A stretch of DNA of 8,733 nt from CAXBID01 sp963975495 (GTDB lineage Bacteria > Bacteroidota > Bacteroidia > Flavobacteriales > Flavobacteriaceae): NCBI GenBank assembly GCA_963975495.1, contig CAXBID010000153.1:1-8733 (forward strand), given 5' to 3'. Positions within the stretch are counted from its first letter, which is position 1; the number at the start of each line of letters is the position of its first letter. Shown in pieces: positions 1-7,039 of the stretch. The notes beneath the pieces were generated by a model, which saw only the letters and a program-made list of their open reading frames with translations, ran no database searches and was not told where the DNA came from. The translations under genes were made by a program, and so were the position numbers.

Positions 1-2217
1 CCCAGTGCCAAAACGAATATGTTTAACCACATTGCCAACTACCAATTTACTATCGAATAAGTTTGTATTACCATTGGTTTTTGAAACTGGTTTTAAGTTT
101 TTAGGTGTAGTCACTTGAAATTTTTCTTTCCCAGGTTTTGGCCCACCTTTTTTCAAAACAGCTTGTTTTGCTGGTTTATATCTAATCTTACTAGGTTCTA
201 CATCTCCAAAAATATCAGCACTCAACATCGGGTTAAATCGGCGTTCTTCAATAGGCGTCACAATATCTAAATATTGCTCATCAATTTCTTCAATAAAACG
301 ACTAGGCTCAGAATCTATTAATTTTCCCCATCGGTAACGTGATAACGCATAGGTTAAATAGGCTTGCTTTTCAGCGCGCGTCAACGCCACATAAAATAGG
401 CGTCGCTCCTCCTCCAGCTCGCTACGTGTATTCATGCTCATGGCACTTGGGAACAAATCTTCTTCTAAACCAACAACAAATACCGTTGGAAACTCCAGTC
501 CTTTTGCTAAATGTATCGTCATTAAAGCCACATGGTTACTATCACCTTTATCCGCATCTAAATCGGTTGCTAAAGCGACATCTTCCAAAAATTCAGCTAA
601 AGAGCCCGTGGTATCAGCAATTTCTTTTTGCCCTTCCACAAAGTCCTTCATACCATTTAAAAGTTCTTCAATATTCTCCATTTTTGCAACACCTTCTGGC
701 GTTCCGTCTTTATTGAATTCTTTTATAATTCCAGTGGTTCTAGTGACATGTTCTGCAAGTTCAAAAACATCAGCAGTTTGATTTAAAACTTGAAAACTTT
801 CAATAAGCGTTACAAAATTTTGAAGTTTTGTTCGGGTTCCCGAATTAATTTTAACATCGGTTTTATCAATATTTTTCATCACCTCAAAAATAGTTCGTTC
901 ATAACCATTTGCTGAAACAATCAATTTATCTAAAGTGGTTTGCCCAATCCCGCGCGGTGGAAAATTAATAATTCGCTTTAAGGCTTCCTCGTCCGCAGGG
1001 TTTATAATTAGACGTAAATAAGACAGTACATCTTTAATTTCTTTCCGTTGGTAAAAGGACAAACCACCGTAAATCCTATAAGGAATATCGCGTTTACGCA
1101 AGGCATCCTCAATAGATCTGGATTGCGCATTGGTTCTGTACAAAATGGCAAAATCACTATTCATGAGCTGATCTTGCATTTTATTTTCCCAAATGGTACT
1201 TGCTACAAAACGGCCTTCATCACCATCAGTTAAAGAGCGGTTTACTTTTATTTTTGCACCTTCATCATTAGCCGTCCAAACAACTTTATCAAGCTTTGTT
1301 TGGTTTTTATCGATGATGGAATTTGCTGCATTTACAATATTTTTCGTGGATCGATAATTCTGTTCCAGGCGAAACACTTTAACCTCATCGTAATCTTTCT
1401 GAAAATTCAAAATATTATTGATGTTAGCGCCACGAAAGGCATAAATACTCTGCGCATCATCCCCTACCACGCAAATATTCTGAAACTTATCGGATAGTGC
1501 TCTAACAATCAAGTACTGTGAGTGATTGGTATCTTGATACTCATCAACCAAAATGTATTTAAATCGGTTTTGATATTTCATTAACACCTCTGGAAAACGC
1601 GTTAACAATTCATTGGTTTTTAATAATAAATCGTCAAAATCCATAGCGCCTGCCTTAAAACAGCGCTCTACATATTCTTTATAAATATCACCCATTCTAG
1701 GTCTGCGTGCCATAGTATCTGCTTCCTTGAGTTCTGGGTTTTGAAAATACGCACGCACCGTAATTAAACTGTTTTTATAAGAGGAAATTCTAGAACGCAC
1801 TTGTTTGTACTTGTAAATGTCTTTATCAAGCCCCATTTCCTTGATAATAGATGCTATTAACCTATCGGAATCTTGAGTATCATAAATTGTAAAATTACTT
1901 GGGTAGCCTAATTTATCAGCTTCACTTCTTAAAATTCTAGCAAAAACAGAGTGAAATGTACCCATCCAAAGATTTTTTGCTTCACTTTGCCCAACAATAG
2001 TAGCAATACGCTCCTTCATTTCGCGCGCTGCCTTATTTGTAAAGGTTAACGACAATATGTTAAACGGATCTATGCCCTTACTCATCATATAAGCAATCCG
2101 ATACGTAAGGACGCGTGTTTTACCAGAACCTGCGCCAGCAATAACAATCATAGGCCCTTCAATTTGCATTGTTGGCTCTAATTGGGCTTCGTTTAACTGA
2201 CTTAAATATTTCTCCAA
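1..2217 (-). CDS. uvrD: UvrD/PcrA-type superfamily 1 DNA helicase, C-terminal end off the window
   Basis: ATP-dependent 3'-5' DNA helicase of the UvrD/PcrA/Rep family. Members act in the cytoplasm in nucleotide excision repair, mismatch repair and clearing of recombination or transcription intermediates. The 739 codons present carry the motif set in order: Walker A GAGSGKT (28-34), motif Ia TFTNKAAREM, Walker B LVDEYQD with D225/E226, motif III GDDAQSIYAFRGA with Q256, motif IV EQNYRST with R289, motif V TIHLAKGLEF (567-576) and motif VI VALTRAE with R614. The linker after about residue 650 is rich in Lys and Pro. The last visible residues, VGNVVKHIRFGTG, look like the start of the C-terminal Tudor-like domain, which in PcrA contacts RNA polymerase; perhaps 30-50 residues are missing. 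The start is placed at TTG (2217), giving the N-terminus (M)EKYLSQLNEAQ expected for flavobacterial homologues; an in-frame TAA lies five codons upstream and both nearby ATGs are out of frame. The family is certain; UvrD versus PcrA naming is convention. Confidence 0.95.
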   Translation of the reverse strand, partial: MEKYLSQLNEAQLEPTMQIEGPMIVIAGAGSGKTRVLTYRIAYMMSKGIDPFNILSLTFTNKAAREMKERIATIVGQSEAKNLWMGTFHSVFARILRSEADKLGYPSNFTIYDTQDSDRLIASIIKEMGLDKDIYKYKQVRSRISSYKNSLITVRAYFQNPELKEADTMARRPRMGDIYKEYVERCFKAGAMDFDDLLLKTNELLTRFPEVLMKYQNRFKYILVDEYQDTNHSQYLIVRALSDKFQNICVVGDDAQSIYAFRGANINNILNFQKDYDEVKVFRLEQNYRSTKNIVNAANSIIDKNQTKLDKVVWTANDEGAKIKVNRSLTDGDEGRFVASTIWENKMQDQLMNSDFAILYRTNAQSRSIEDALRKRDIPYRIYGGLSFYQRKEIKDVLSYLRLIINPADEEALKRIINFPPRGIGQTTLDKLIVSANGYERTIFEVMKNIDKTDVKINSGTRTKLQNFVTLIESFQVLNQTADVFELAEHVTRTTGIIKEFNKDGTPEGVAKMENIEELLNGMKDFVEGQKEIADTTGSLAEFLEDVALATDLDADKGDSNHVALMTIHLAKGLEFPTVFVVGLEEDLFPSAMSMNTRSELEEERRLFYVALTRAEKQAYLTYALSRYRWGKLIDSEPSRFIEEIDEQYLDIVTPIEERRFNPMLSADIFGDVEPSKIRYKPAKQAVLKKGGPKPGKEKFQVTTPKNLKPVSKTNGNTNLFDSKLVVGNVVKHIRFGTG

Positions 2218-2293
2218 TTCATTTTCATTTTATGTTGTGAAAATAACCATTGTTTAGGTTTTAACTATACAGATTTATTAATAATTATAAACA

Positions 2294-3865
2294 TTAGTTT
2301 TTCTTTTCACCACTACCGGTCATGGCAGATAGTAAACCACTTTTTGCATTAAGCCAGATGAAGTTAAATATAGATTTTGTTTTATCCCTTTCTATATCAT
2401 TGGCGCTTCCATATCTAAAATCATCATGTTTATCCTGACTACTTTTAGAAAGAACTAAATTTATTACACTTGATAAAAACTTATTTTTTTCCTGTCCGTT
2501 GTCTTTTAAAACCACTACATCAAATTCCTCATAATCGATTTTGAGGTCTATTTTTGAAATATTGTTATTACCGTCAATAGTGAAATAGGTTTTTAACAAT
2601 TCCCCTTCCAATTTTATATTTAGATTAGGTTTCATAAATTGGTTTAAATGCCTTGCTTCGAGCGAACCCAGATCTACTTTAAAATTAAATCTATCATTCT
2701 CATCATTAACTGCAAATGTCCAATCAATTTTTAGGAGGGTGTTTTCCATAAAAACAGAGTGAATTGAAATTTCAGTTAGTTCAGGTTCCGGGTAGGTGTT
2801 TCCTAAGTTTTTAATTGTTGCATTAAAATCTGAGAATTTCAGCTGTCCAGCATTATGGCTTGGTTTTGTTTTTTCTGCATAGATAATTACGCCTTCTTCA
2901 ATATTGATTTCATTTAAAGTAATATTACAATTAACATTTCTTAACATTTTACTATACAGCCACTTATTGGTATCATCATCCTTAATAAGTTTATCTCGGT
3001 AAATATTTAATTGAGGTTTTTTTAAATAAACACGTGAACTCTTTATTTGAAATATGGAGTCGTTAAAAAACCCAATATCGGTATCTTCAAACGAAATAGT
3101 TTCTACCGCTACATCAAAATGATCTCGCTCTTCATAAAGAATTTTTGATAATTCGGCCCTGGAATACTTAGTCTTAAGTTTAACATTATTAAAACGCCAG
3201 CGATCATTACTAATAGCAACAGTTGCTGCCGTTAAATCTTCATAAGTATTGAGTTGATACATGAAATTTTTCGAGTTCAACCCATAATCATTAAATAAAA
3301 AAGGGATCTTATTTTTAATTGAAGTGTCATCAAAAACAACCTTGTCCATCATAAAATCAAGATCAGTTGTTTTTAACATTAAAGAGTCCGTTTCCTGATC
3401 AATAATTTCTATCTGACCTGAATTAATCTTAAAAACACCAACATTAAAAACTTTGTCGAGCGGCTTTTTAAATGATGGCCCAAAAGCATCATCTTGTAGC
3501 TTTTTGTTATGGTAGTACCTTATTTTTAATTCATTTAGCAAGACTTCATCAATATCTATTTCATCATTAAATAGAGCGTTCCAATACCCCAAATTATTAA
3601 TTTGAATAGTTGCCATTTCAAATGAAGCATTTACACTATCGGTAGTTCGTCCATAAATAATCAATAATGGTTTCTCTATTGATAAATTTCCATAAAAAGA
3701 ATTCACATCCATGGCCTGAAAATCGAGTTTGATATGCTCGGGCAAACTTGCAATACCTTCCTTTACTTTAGATTTAATTTTATAATTAGCTACAAAAAAA
3801 GAAATGGTAATTAAAACCAAAATACCTATTAATGCAATAGCACTTTTTTTAAATCCATTTGTCAT
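2294..3865 (-). CDS. Membrane-anchored AsmA-like protein
   Basis: Protein of 523 residues with one N-terminal membrane segment (about residues 8-26, AIALIGILVLITISFFV) preceded by a short Lys-containing head. A long region follows with no further hydrophobic helix, alternating hydrophobic and polar residues in the manner of beta strands. This is the layout of AsmA-like proteins: anchored in the inner membrane, with a periplasmic beta-rich body, and linked in Proteobacteria to lipid transport and outer-membrane homeostasis. The tail RDKTKSIFNFIW...GLLSAM resembles C-termini I recall from Bacteroidota AsmA/DUF748-like proteins; this comes from memory, not a search. The start is set at ATG 3865. 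A TTG seven codons upstream (3886) is in frame but would only add MNIYLYE before the membrane anchor. The gene lies 76 bases upstream of the helicase on the same strand and could be cotranscribed with it. No enzyme motif is visible, and the substrate is unknown. Confidence 0.75.
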   Translation of the reverse strand: MTNGFKKSAIALIGILVLITISFFVANYKIKSKVKEGIASLPEHIKLDFQAMDVNSFYGNLSIEKPLLIIYGRTTDSVNASFEMATIQINNLGYWNALFNDEIDIDEVLLNELKIRYYHNKKLQDDAFGPSFKKPLDKVFNVGVFKINSGQIEIIDQETDSLMLKTTDLDFMMDKVVFDDTSIKNKIPFLFNDYGLNSKNFMYQLNTYEDLTAATVAISNDRWRFNNVKLKTKYSRAELSKILYEERDHFDVAVETISFEDTDIGFFNDSIFQIKSSRVYLKKPQLNIYRDKLIKDDDTNKWLYSKMLRNVNCNITLNEINIEEGVIIYAEKTKPSHNAGQLKFSDFNATIKNLGNTYPEPELTEISIHSVFMENTLLKIDWTFAVNDENDRFNFKVDLGSLEARHLNQFMKPNLNIKLEGELLKTYFTIDGNNNISKIDLKIDYEEFDVVVLKDNGQEKNKFLSSVINLVLSKSSQDKHDDFRYGSANDIERDKTKSIFNFIWLNAKSGLLSAMTGSGEKKN

Positions 3866-3911
3866 TTCATAAAGATATATATTCAATACTTTTATAGCAA
3901 TTTATTTTATG

Positions 3912-3936
3912 AAAAAAACTGACCGTCTTTGACGGT
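3912..3936 (-). terminator. Hairpin with T-tract reading leftward
   Basis: Read on the minus strand, ACCGTC and GACGGT form a perfect 6-bp stem around an AAA loop (3922-3936). Three bases later comes a run of seven T (3918-3912). This is the form of a small intrinsic terminator for transcription arriving from the right, placed 46 bases before the AsmA-like start codon. It has no intact minus-strand gene to end, because the neighbouring DNA is a plus-strand pseudogene. The stem is short, so chance is possible. Confidence 0.35.
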
Positions 3937-3947
3937 GGCCATGTTTT

Positions 3948-3966
3948 AAAGGCTTTGCCTTTTTTT
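3948..3966 (+). terminator. Hairpin with T-tract reading rightward
   Basis: AAAGGC, a TTT loop and GCCTTT form a perfect 6-bp stem that runs directly into seven T (3960-3966) on the plus strand, as in an intrinsic terminator. No plus-strand gene lies to its left inside the window, so what it would terminate is unclear. The same bases could also be read as remnant coding sequence of the pseudogene that follows, in which case the hairpin is accidental. Confidence 0.35.
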
Positions 3967-3983
3967 GGTTTGTTTATTATGGT

Positions 3984-4490
3984 ATTAACATATCCTTTGG
4001 GGATTTGTACAAATTATTCTTGAAAAAGGGATTGGAAAACAAGTTGTTTTTATAGGTAGTGGTAAGTTAGGCTTTCCTGGTAAAGCAGCCATGGCCTTTC
4101 TATGGGAGCTGATGTGATTCATCTGGCACGTGAAGCGATAAGGAGTATTGGGTGTATTCAAGCAAAAGTTTGCCATACCAATATCTTTGCCCAAGTGGTG
4201 TAGCTACACAAAATAAGTGGCTACAACGCGGCATTAATGTGCCTTTGAAATCTGAACGTGCAGGGCAATATTTCAAAACGTTTAGAAAAGAGTTTTTAGA
4301 AATTACCCATGCTGCGGTTTACGAACACCCGTGTCAGTTTAAAATGGCAGATATTGAAGTTAACGCTGATGAACATAAGCTTTCAAAAGAGTGGAGTAAA
4401 ACGTATATGTATGAAAAAACACCTGTAGAATTCCATGGTATGCAATCTTTAAAAGAATGTTTATATTTGGGAGGCGCTAAAGCAAACTAA
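3984..4490 (+). pseudogene. Decayed C-terminal third of a glutamate-synthase-like FMN/Fe-S protein
   Basis: Joining frames gives a continuous match to my recollection of the C-terminal part of glutamate-synthase-related FMN-binding proteins: ISFGDLYKLF / EKGIGKQVVFIGSGKLGFP / MGADVIHLAREA..SIGCIQAKVCHTN / CPSGVATQNKWLQRG, then an open frame to TAA at 4490 ending YLGGAKAN. The frame changes near 4018-4021 (probably -1), near 4098-4101 (-1, where FAMGADV is expected) and near 4182-4188 (+2). The cysteines in GCIQAKVCHTN and CPSG keep the C-x5-C-x4-C spacing of the [3Fe-4S] site known from glutamate synthase, with the last frameshift falling just before the third one. The phosphate-binding GSGK loop is also visible. 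Intact stand-alone relatives run to about 500 residues, so roughly the first two-thirds, including the active-site and FMN-binding regions, is missing. The left edge is uncertain; similarity in another frame may begin near 3931. The intact part from about 4188 could still be translated, but it holds no complete domain. Confidence 0.82.
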
Positions 4491-4506
4491 ACCCAATTAT
4501 ATTTTT

Positions 4507-5028
4507 ATGAACACTGAGAGAATTATCGACTTATTTTTATTTGCTATTCCAACAGTAATTACAGGATTAATTGCGTATTACTTTTTTAGGGAACACACCA
4601 AAAATGAAGATGGCAGAAGACGCTTTTTATTAAAAAAAGACATGCAAGTAAATGCGATGCCTTTACGTTTGCAAGCATACGAACGGATGGCTCTTTTTTT
4701 AGAACGTATTTCGCCTTCAAAAATATTAATTAGAGTGTCTCCAATATCTTCAAATAAAGAAGATTACGAAGCATTACTTATACAAAGTATTGAACAAGAA
4801 TTTGAACATAATTTATCGCAACAAATATATCTTAGTGATAGGTGTTGGAACATTATAACTGCTGCAAAAAACGCTACTATCCAGCTTATAAGAAAAGCTG
4901 GTTTATCTGAAAAAACAGATACTGCCAATAAACTTCGGGAAGTTATTTTAACCGAAATGATGGAACGACAAGCACCTAGTGATGCTGCACTTTCTTTTAT
5001 AAAAGAAGAGGTTTCGGATATGTGGTAA
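4507..5028 (+). CDS. Small conserved single-pass membrane protein
   Basis: Protein of 173 residues. Residues 7-26 (IDLFLFAIPTVITGLIAYYFF) form one N-terminal membrane helix. A charged, helical cytoplasmic-type domain follows, with a well-marked core: RRRFLLKKDMQ (about 38-48), LRLQAYERMALFLERISP (about 53-70) and a C-terminal part with CWNIITAAKNATIQLIRKAG. It resembles a conserved flavobacterial family of unknown function (I believe labelled DUF7935, from memory). No catalytic motif is visible. ATG 4507 is the only sensible start because it sits directly before the membrane helix. The gene begins 16 bases after the stop of the broken glutamate-synthase-like gene, so it was probably second in an operon whose first gene has decayed; its present promoter is not obvious. 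It ends one base from the stop of the convergent patatin gene. Confidence 0.85.
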   Translation: MNTERIIDLFLFAIPTVITGLIAYYFFREHTKNEDGRRRFLLKKDMQVNAMPLRLQAYERMALFLERISPSKILIRVSPISSNKEDYEALLIQSIEQEFEHNLSQQIYLSDRCWNIITAAKNATIQLIRKAGLSEKTDTANKLREVILTEMMERQAPSDAALSFIKEEVSDMW

Positions 5029-5029
5029 C

Positions 5030-5941
5030 TCAGTCTATTTTGATTTTATTAAAACGTGCTTTATCGCATTTTTCTTTAGCATAATCAAATCCTTGCTGCC
5101 ACCAGGAAGTCATTAATTTCTTATTGAATATTAAGGAGTTTTCCGTTAGCTTTGAGGGTGTATAATATAAATTAAGTTTTACATTATTGTTTTTGGCAGC
5201 CAACTTTCCGATGGTTATATCGTTTCTTTCCAACTGATCTAATAAATGTCCAAATAAATTAATCATCAATGAAAACGGGTTCTTCCCCAAAACCTTATTG
5301 TATTCCATAGATTCGGATTCTAACACTATAGCATCAATCTCTGTTGCACCTCTTAAAATCGCTTCACGTATCGGCACCACGCACCCTAAACCACCATCAG
5401 CATATTCAAAATCATTCTTCTTCACCAAAGACATAAAAGGAATATAATTACAAGAAATCCATATCCAATCGCAGAATTCATCATAACTAAAGTCTTTTAT
5501 CGACTTATACTCTACCCTGTTTTTTGATAAATTAGAAACGGTAACTACAACATCGTCTTTTGTGGTTTTTATTAAATTATACTCTTCAATTGTAAAATGC
5601 TTTTTTATATAACGCCTCAATGCTTTACTTTCTCCAAAAGTGCGCTTCATTTTAATAAATTGCCAAAGTGAATTTATAAAATCTATCGAGACGTACTCTC
5701 GATTTCCTTTTTTTCGTATTATAAATGGATTGACGCTAAATATATTATGCTGATTAACATTAGTAAATACTTTTTCAATTTTATCAATTTTTCCCGCAGC
5801 CAAATGTGGCACAAGCAAACCACCTGTGGAGGTTCCTAGAAACAGGTCGTAATCATTCCCTTCCTCTTGCATTAAATACTGTGCTACACCGCCAGCATAA
5901 GCTCCTTTACTACCTCCCCCAGAAATAACCAATGCTTTCAT
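5030..5941 (-). CDS. Patatin-like phospholipase, downstream paralogue
   Basis: Protein of 303 residues with the patatin fold signature. The oxyanion-hole loop GGGSKG is at residues 8-13, the nucleophile elbow GTSTG has Ser38, and the catalytic Asp182 lies in ADGGLG. Ser and Asp form the dyad used by patatins to hydrolyse acyl chains of phospholipids or other lipids. There is no signal peptide or membrane helix, so it is probably cytoplasmic or loosely associated with the inner membrane. It lacks the C-terminal BamA/POTRA-type outer-membrane part of PlpD-like autotransporters. Relative to the preceding gene it keeps the first 14 residues, the VVVTVSNLS strand, the DWIWxSCNYxPFMSLVK block and a C-terminal NSLIFxK..MTxWW motif. 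It starts 2 bases after the upstream paralogue ends, so it almost certainly shares its mRNA. The lipid substrate cannot be read from the sequence. Confidence 0.92.
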   Translation of the reverse strand: MKALVISGGGSKGAYAGGVAQYLMQEEGNDYDLFLGTSTGGLLVPHLAAGKIDKIEKVFTNVNQHNIFSVNPFIIRKKGNREYVSIDFINSLWQFIKMKRTFGESKALRRYIKKHFTIEEYNLIKTTKDDVVVTVSNLSKNRVEYKSIKDFSYDEFCDWIWISCNYIPFMSLVKKNDFEYADGGLGCVVPIREAILRGATEIDAIVLESESMEYNKVLGKNPFSLMINLFGHLLDQLERNDITIGKLAAKNNNVKLNLYYTPSKLTENSLIFNKKLMTSWWQQGFDYAKEKCDKARFNKIKID

Positions 5942-5943
5942 AT

Positions 5944-6846
5944 TTAATTTTCCAACGGACTAAGTTCTTGATTTTTGAATTTAGCGAAATTATAACCATC
6001 ATCCCACCAATTTGTCATTTTTACTTTATCAAATATCAATGAATTGGTTGTTAAAACAGTAGGCGCGTAATAAAAATTAATAATGACATCATTATGCGCT
6101 GCAACAAACTTACCAATTTTTATGTTTTGGGATTCTATACGGTCTAGCATAAAGCCAAACATATTCGTAATTAAGGAAAAAGGGTTTTTGGATGGCATTC
6201 TATTTAATTGAGTGACTTCAGTTTGCAAAATAATAGCATCAACTTCTTTCGCCCCACGACGAATGGCTTCTTCAATTGGCACCATATTCCCCATACCTCC
6301 GTCAGCATATTCGCATCCATTTATTTTTACCAAGCTCATAAACGGTGTATAATTGCAAGATACCCAAATCCAATCCACAAACTCTAAGTATTCAAATTCT
6401 TTTAAAGATTTATATTCTACATGATTTAATGACAAATTAGAAACTGTTACCACAATATCCAAAGCTGATTCTTTTAATTCTAAAAACTCCACTTCCAATA
6501 AGGTTTCTTTAATCAAACTTCTTAAATTATGACTCTCTCCAAAGGTTTTACTTCCTCTAATAAAATTTAAAATAACACTTAAATGCTTAATTCCTATATT
6601 TTGAGTACCGTGTTTTTTCTTGATTACAAAAGGACAAACATCAAAAATACTATCGTTTGTAACATTAGTATAAACCGATTTTATTTTTTCTATTTCATTG
6701 AGTGCTAGATGAGACACTAATAAACTTCCTGTAGAAGTACCAATGAACAATTGATATTGCCGCTTTAAATCTTCAATAAGATATTGAGCAACGCCGCCTG
6801 CAAATGCGCCTTTACTGCCTCCTCCAGAGATAACCAATGCTTTCAT
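5944..6846 (-). CDS. Patatin-like phospholipase, upstream paralogue
   Basis: Protein of 300 residues and the first gene of the tandem pair. GGGSKG (8-13), GTSTG with Ser38 and ADGGMG with Asp182 give an intact patatin Ser-Asp dyad, at exactly the same residue numbers as in the downstream copy. No export signal is present, so it should be a cytoplasmic acyl hydrolase. By eye about half of the residues are shared with its neighbour along the whole length. The middle (about 76-125) and the last ten residues differ most, which suggests an old duplication followed by divergence rather than a recent copy. The only ATG fitting the conserved N-terminus MKALVISGGG is at 6846. The AT-rich divergent region before it should hold the promoter of the pair; TATATTTA (6869-6862, minus strand) is a possible -7-like element of the Bacteroidota type, but it is weak. 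Confidence 0.92.
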   Translation of the reverse strand: MKALVISGGGSKGAFAGGVAQYLIEDLKRQYQLFIGTSTGSLLVSHLALNEIEKIKSVYTNVTNDSIFDVCPFVIKKKHGTQNIGIKHLSVILNFIRGSKTFGESHNLRSLIKETLLEVEFLELKESALDIVVTVSNLSLNHVEYKSLKEFEYLEFVDWIWVSCNYTPFMSLVKINGCEYADGGMGNMVPIEEAIRRGAKEVDAIILQTEVTQLNRMPSKNPFSLITNMFGFMLDRIESQNIKIGKFVAAHNDVIINFYYAPTVLTTNSLIFDKVKMTNWWDDGYNFAKFKNQELSPLEN

Positions 6847-7039
6847 TTTATTTTTTATTTATAAATATAACCAACAATTAAAGAATTAATAAAAAACTTA
6901 ATTATTAAAATAGAAATTTTTGTTTTACGTACCCTATATTAGGTATTTTAAAGAAAAAACGGCCATATTATGTTGATTTATAGTGACGCATTAAAAAGAA
7001 TATTTATTTTAGTATCAGCTATTAACGTAATTACACTAT
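6847..7039. other. Divergent AT-rich intergenic region
   Basis: This 193-base spacer lies between the start codons of the patatin pair (leftward) and the PKD-repeat protein (rightward), so it must carry promoters for both directions. It is very AT-rich with several A or T runs. I see no strong match to the flavobacterial -33/-7 consensus and no Shine-Dalgarno sequence before either gene, which is normal for the phylum. Its only distinct structure is the imperfect palindrome listed separately. Confidence 0.6.
6930..6945. promoter_or_regulatory. Imperfect palindrome, possible operator
   Basis: TACCCTATATTAGGTA matches its own reverse complement at all but one symmetric pair of positions, with outer TACC/GGTA arms. 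It stands out in an otherwise featureless AT-rich spacer, about midway between two divergent genes (85 bases from the patatin start, 95 from the PKD gene start). A dimeric regulator could bind here, but no partner is known and AT-rich DNA yields such palindromes by chance. Confidence 0.25.

Noticed and set aside
339..1497. Several plus-strand open frames of 61-125 codons
   Set aside because: They lie antisense to well-conserved helicase motifs and have no protein-like features of their own.
3887..3990. Insertion-sequence end as the cause of the pseudogene truncation
   Set aside because: No terminal inverted repeat, target duplication or transposase fragment can be seen; the two hairpins have terminator form rather than matching each other as element ends.
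3985..4194. A 69-codon minus-strand open frame
   Set aside because: It is the complement of the glutamate-synthase-like remnant, whose conserved sequence on the plus strand explains the region.
4152..4490. A 112-codon plus-strand frame read as an independent small gene starting at GTG 4152
   Set aside because: Its first dozen residues are out-of-frame translation of the conserved SIGCIQAKVCHTN segment; from CPSGVATQ onward it is simply the tail of the broken glutamate-synthase-like protein.
5030..6846. Patatin pair as effectors of a CBASS-type anti-phage system
   Set aside because: Patatin phospholipases do serve as CBASS effectors, but no nucleotidyltransferase or other defence gene is present nearby, and stand-alone patatins of this length are common in Flavobacteriaceae.
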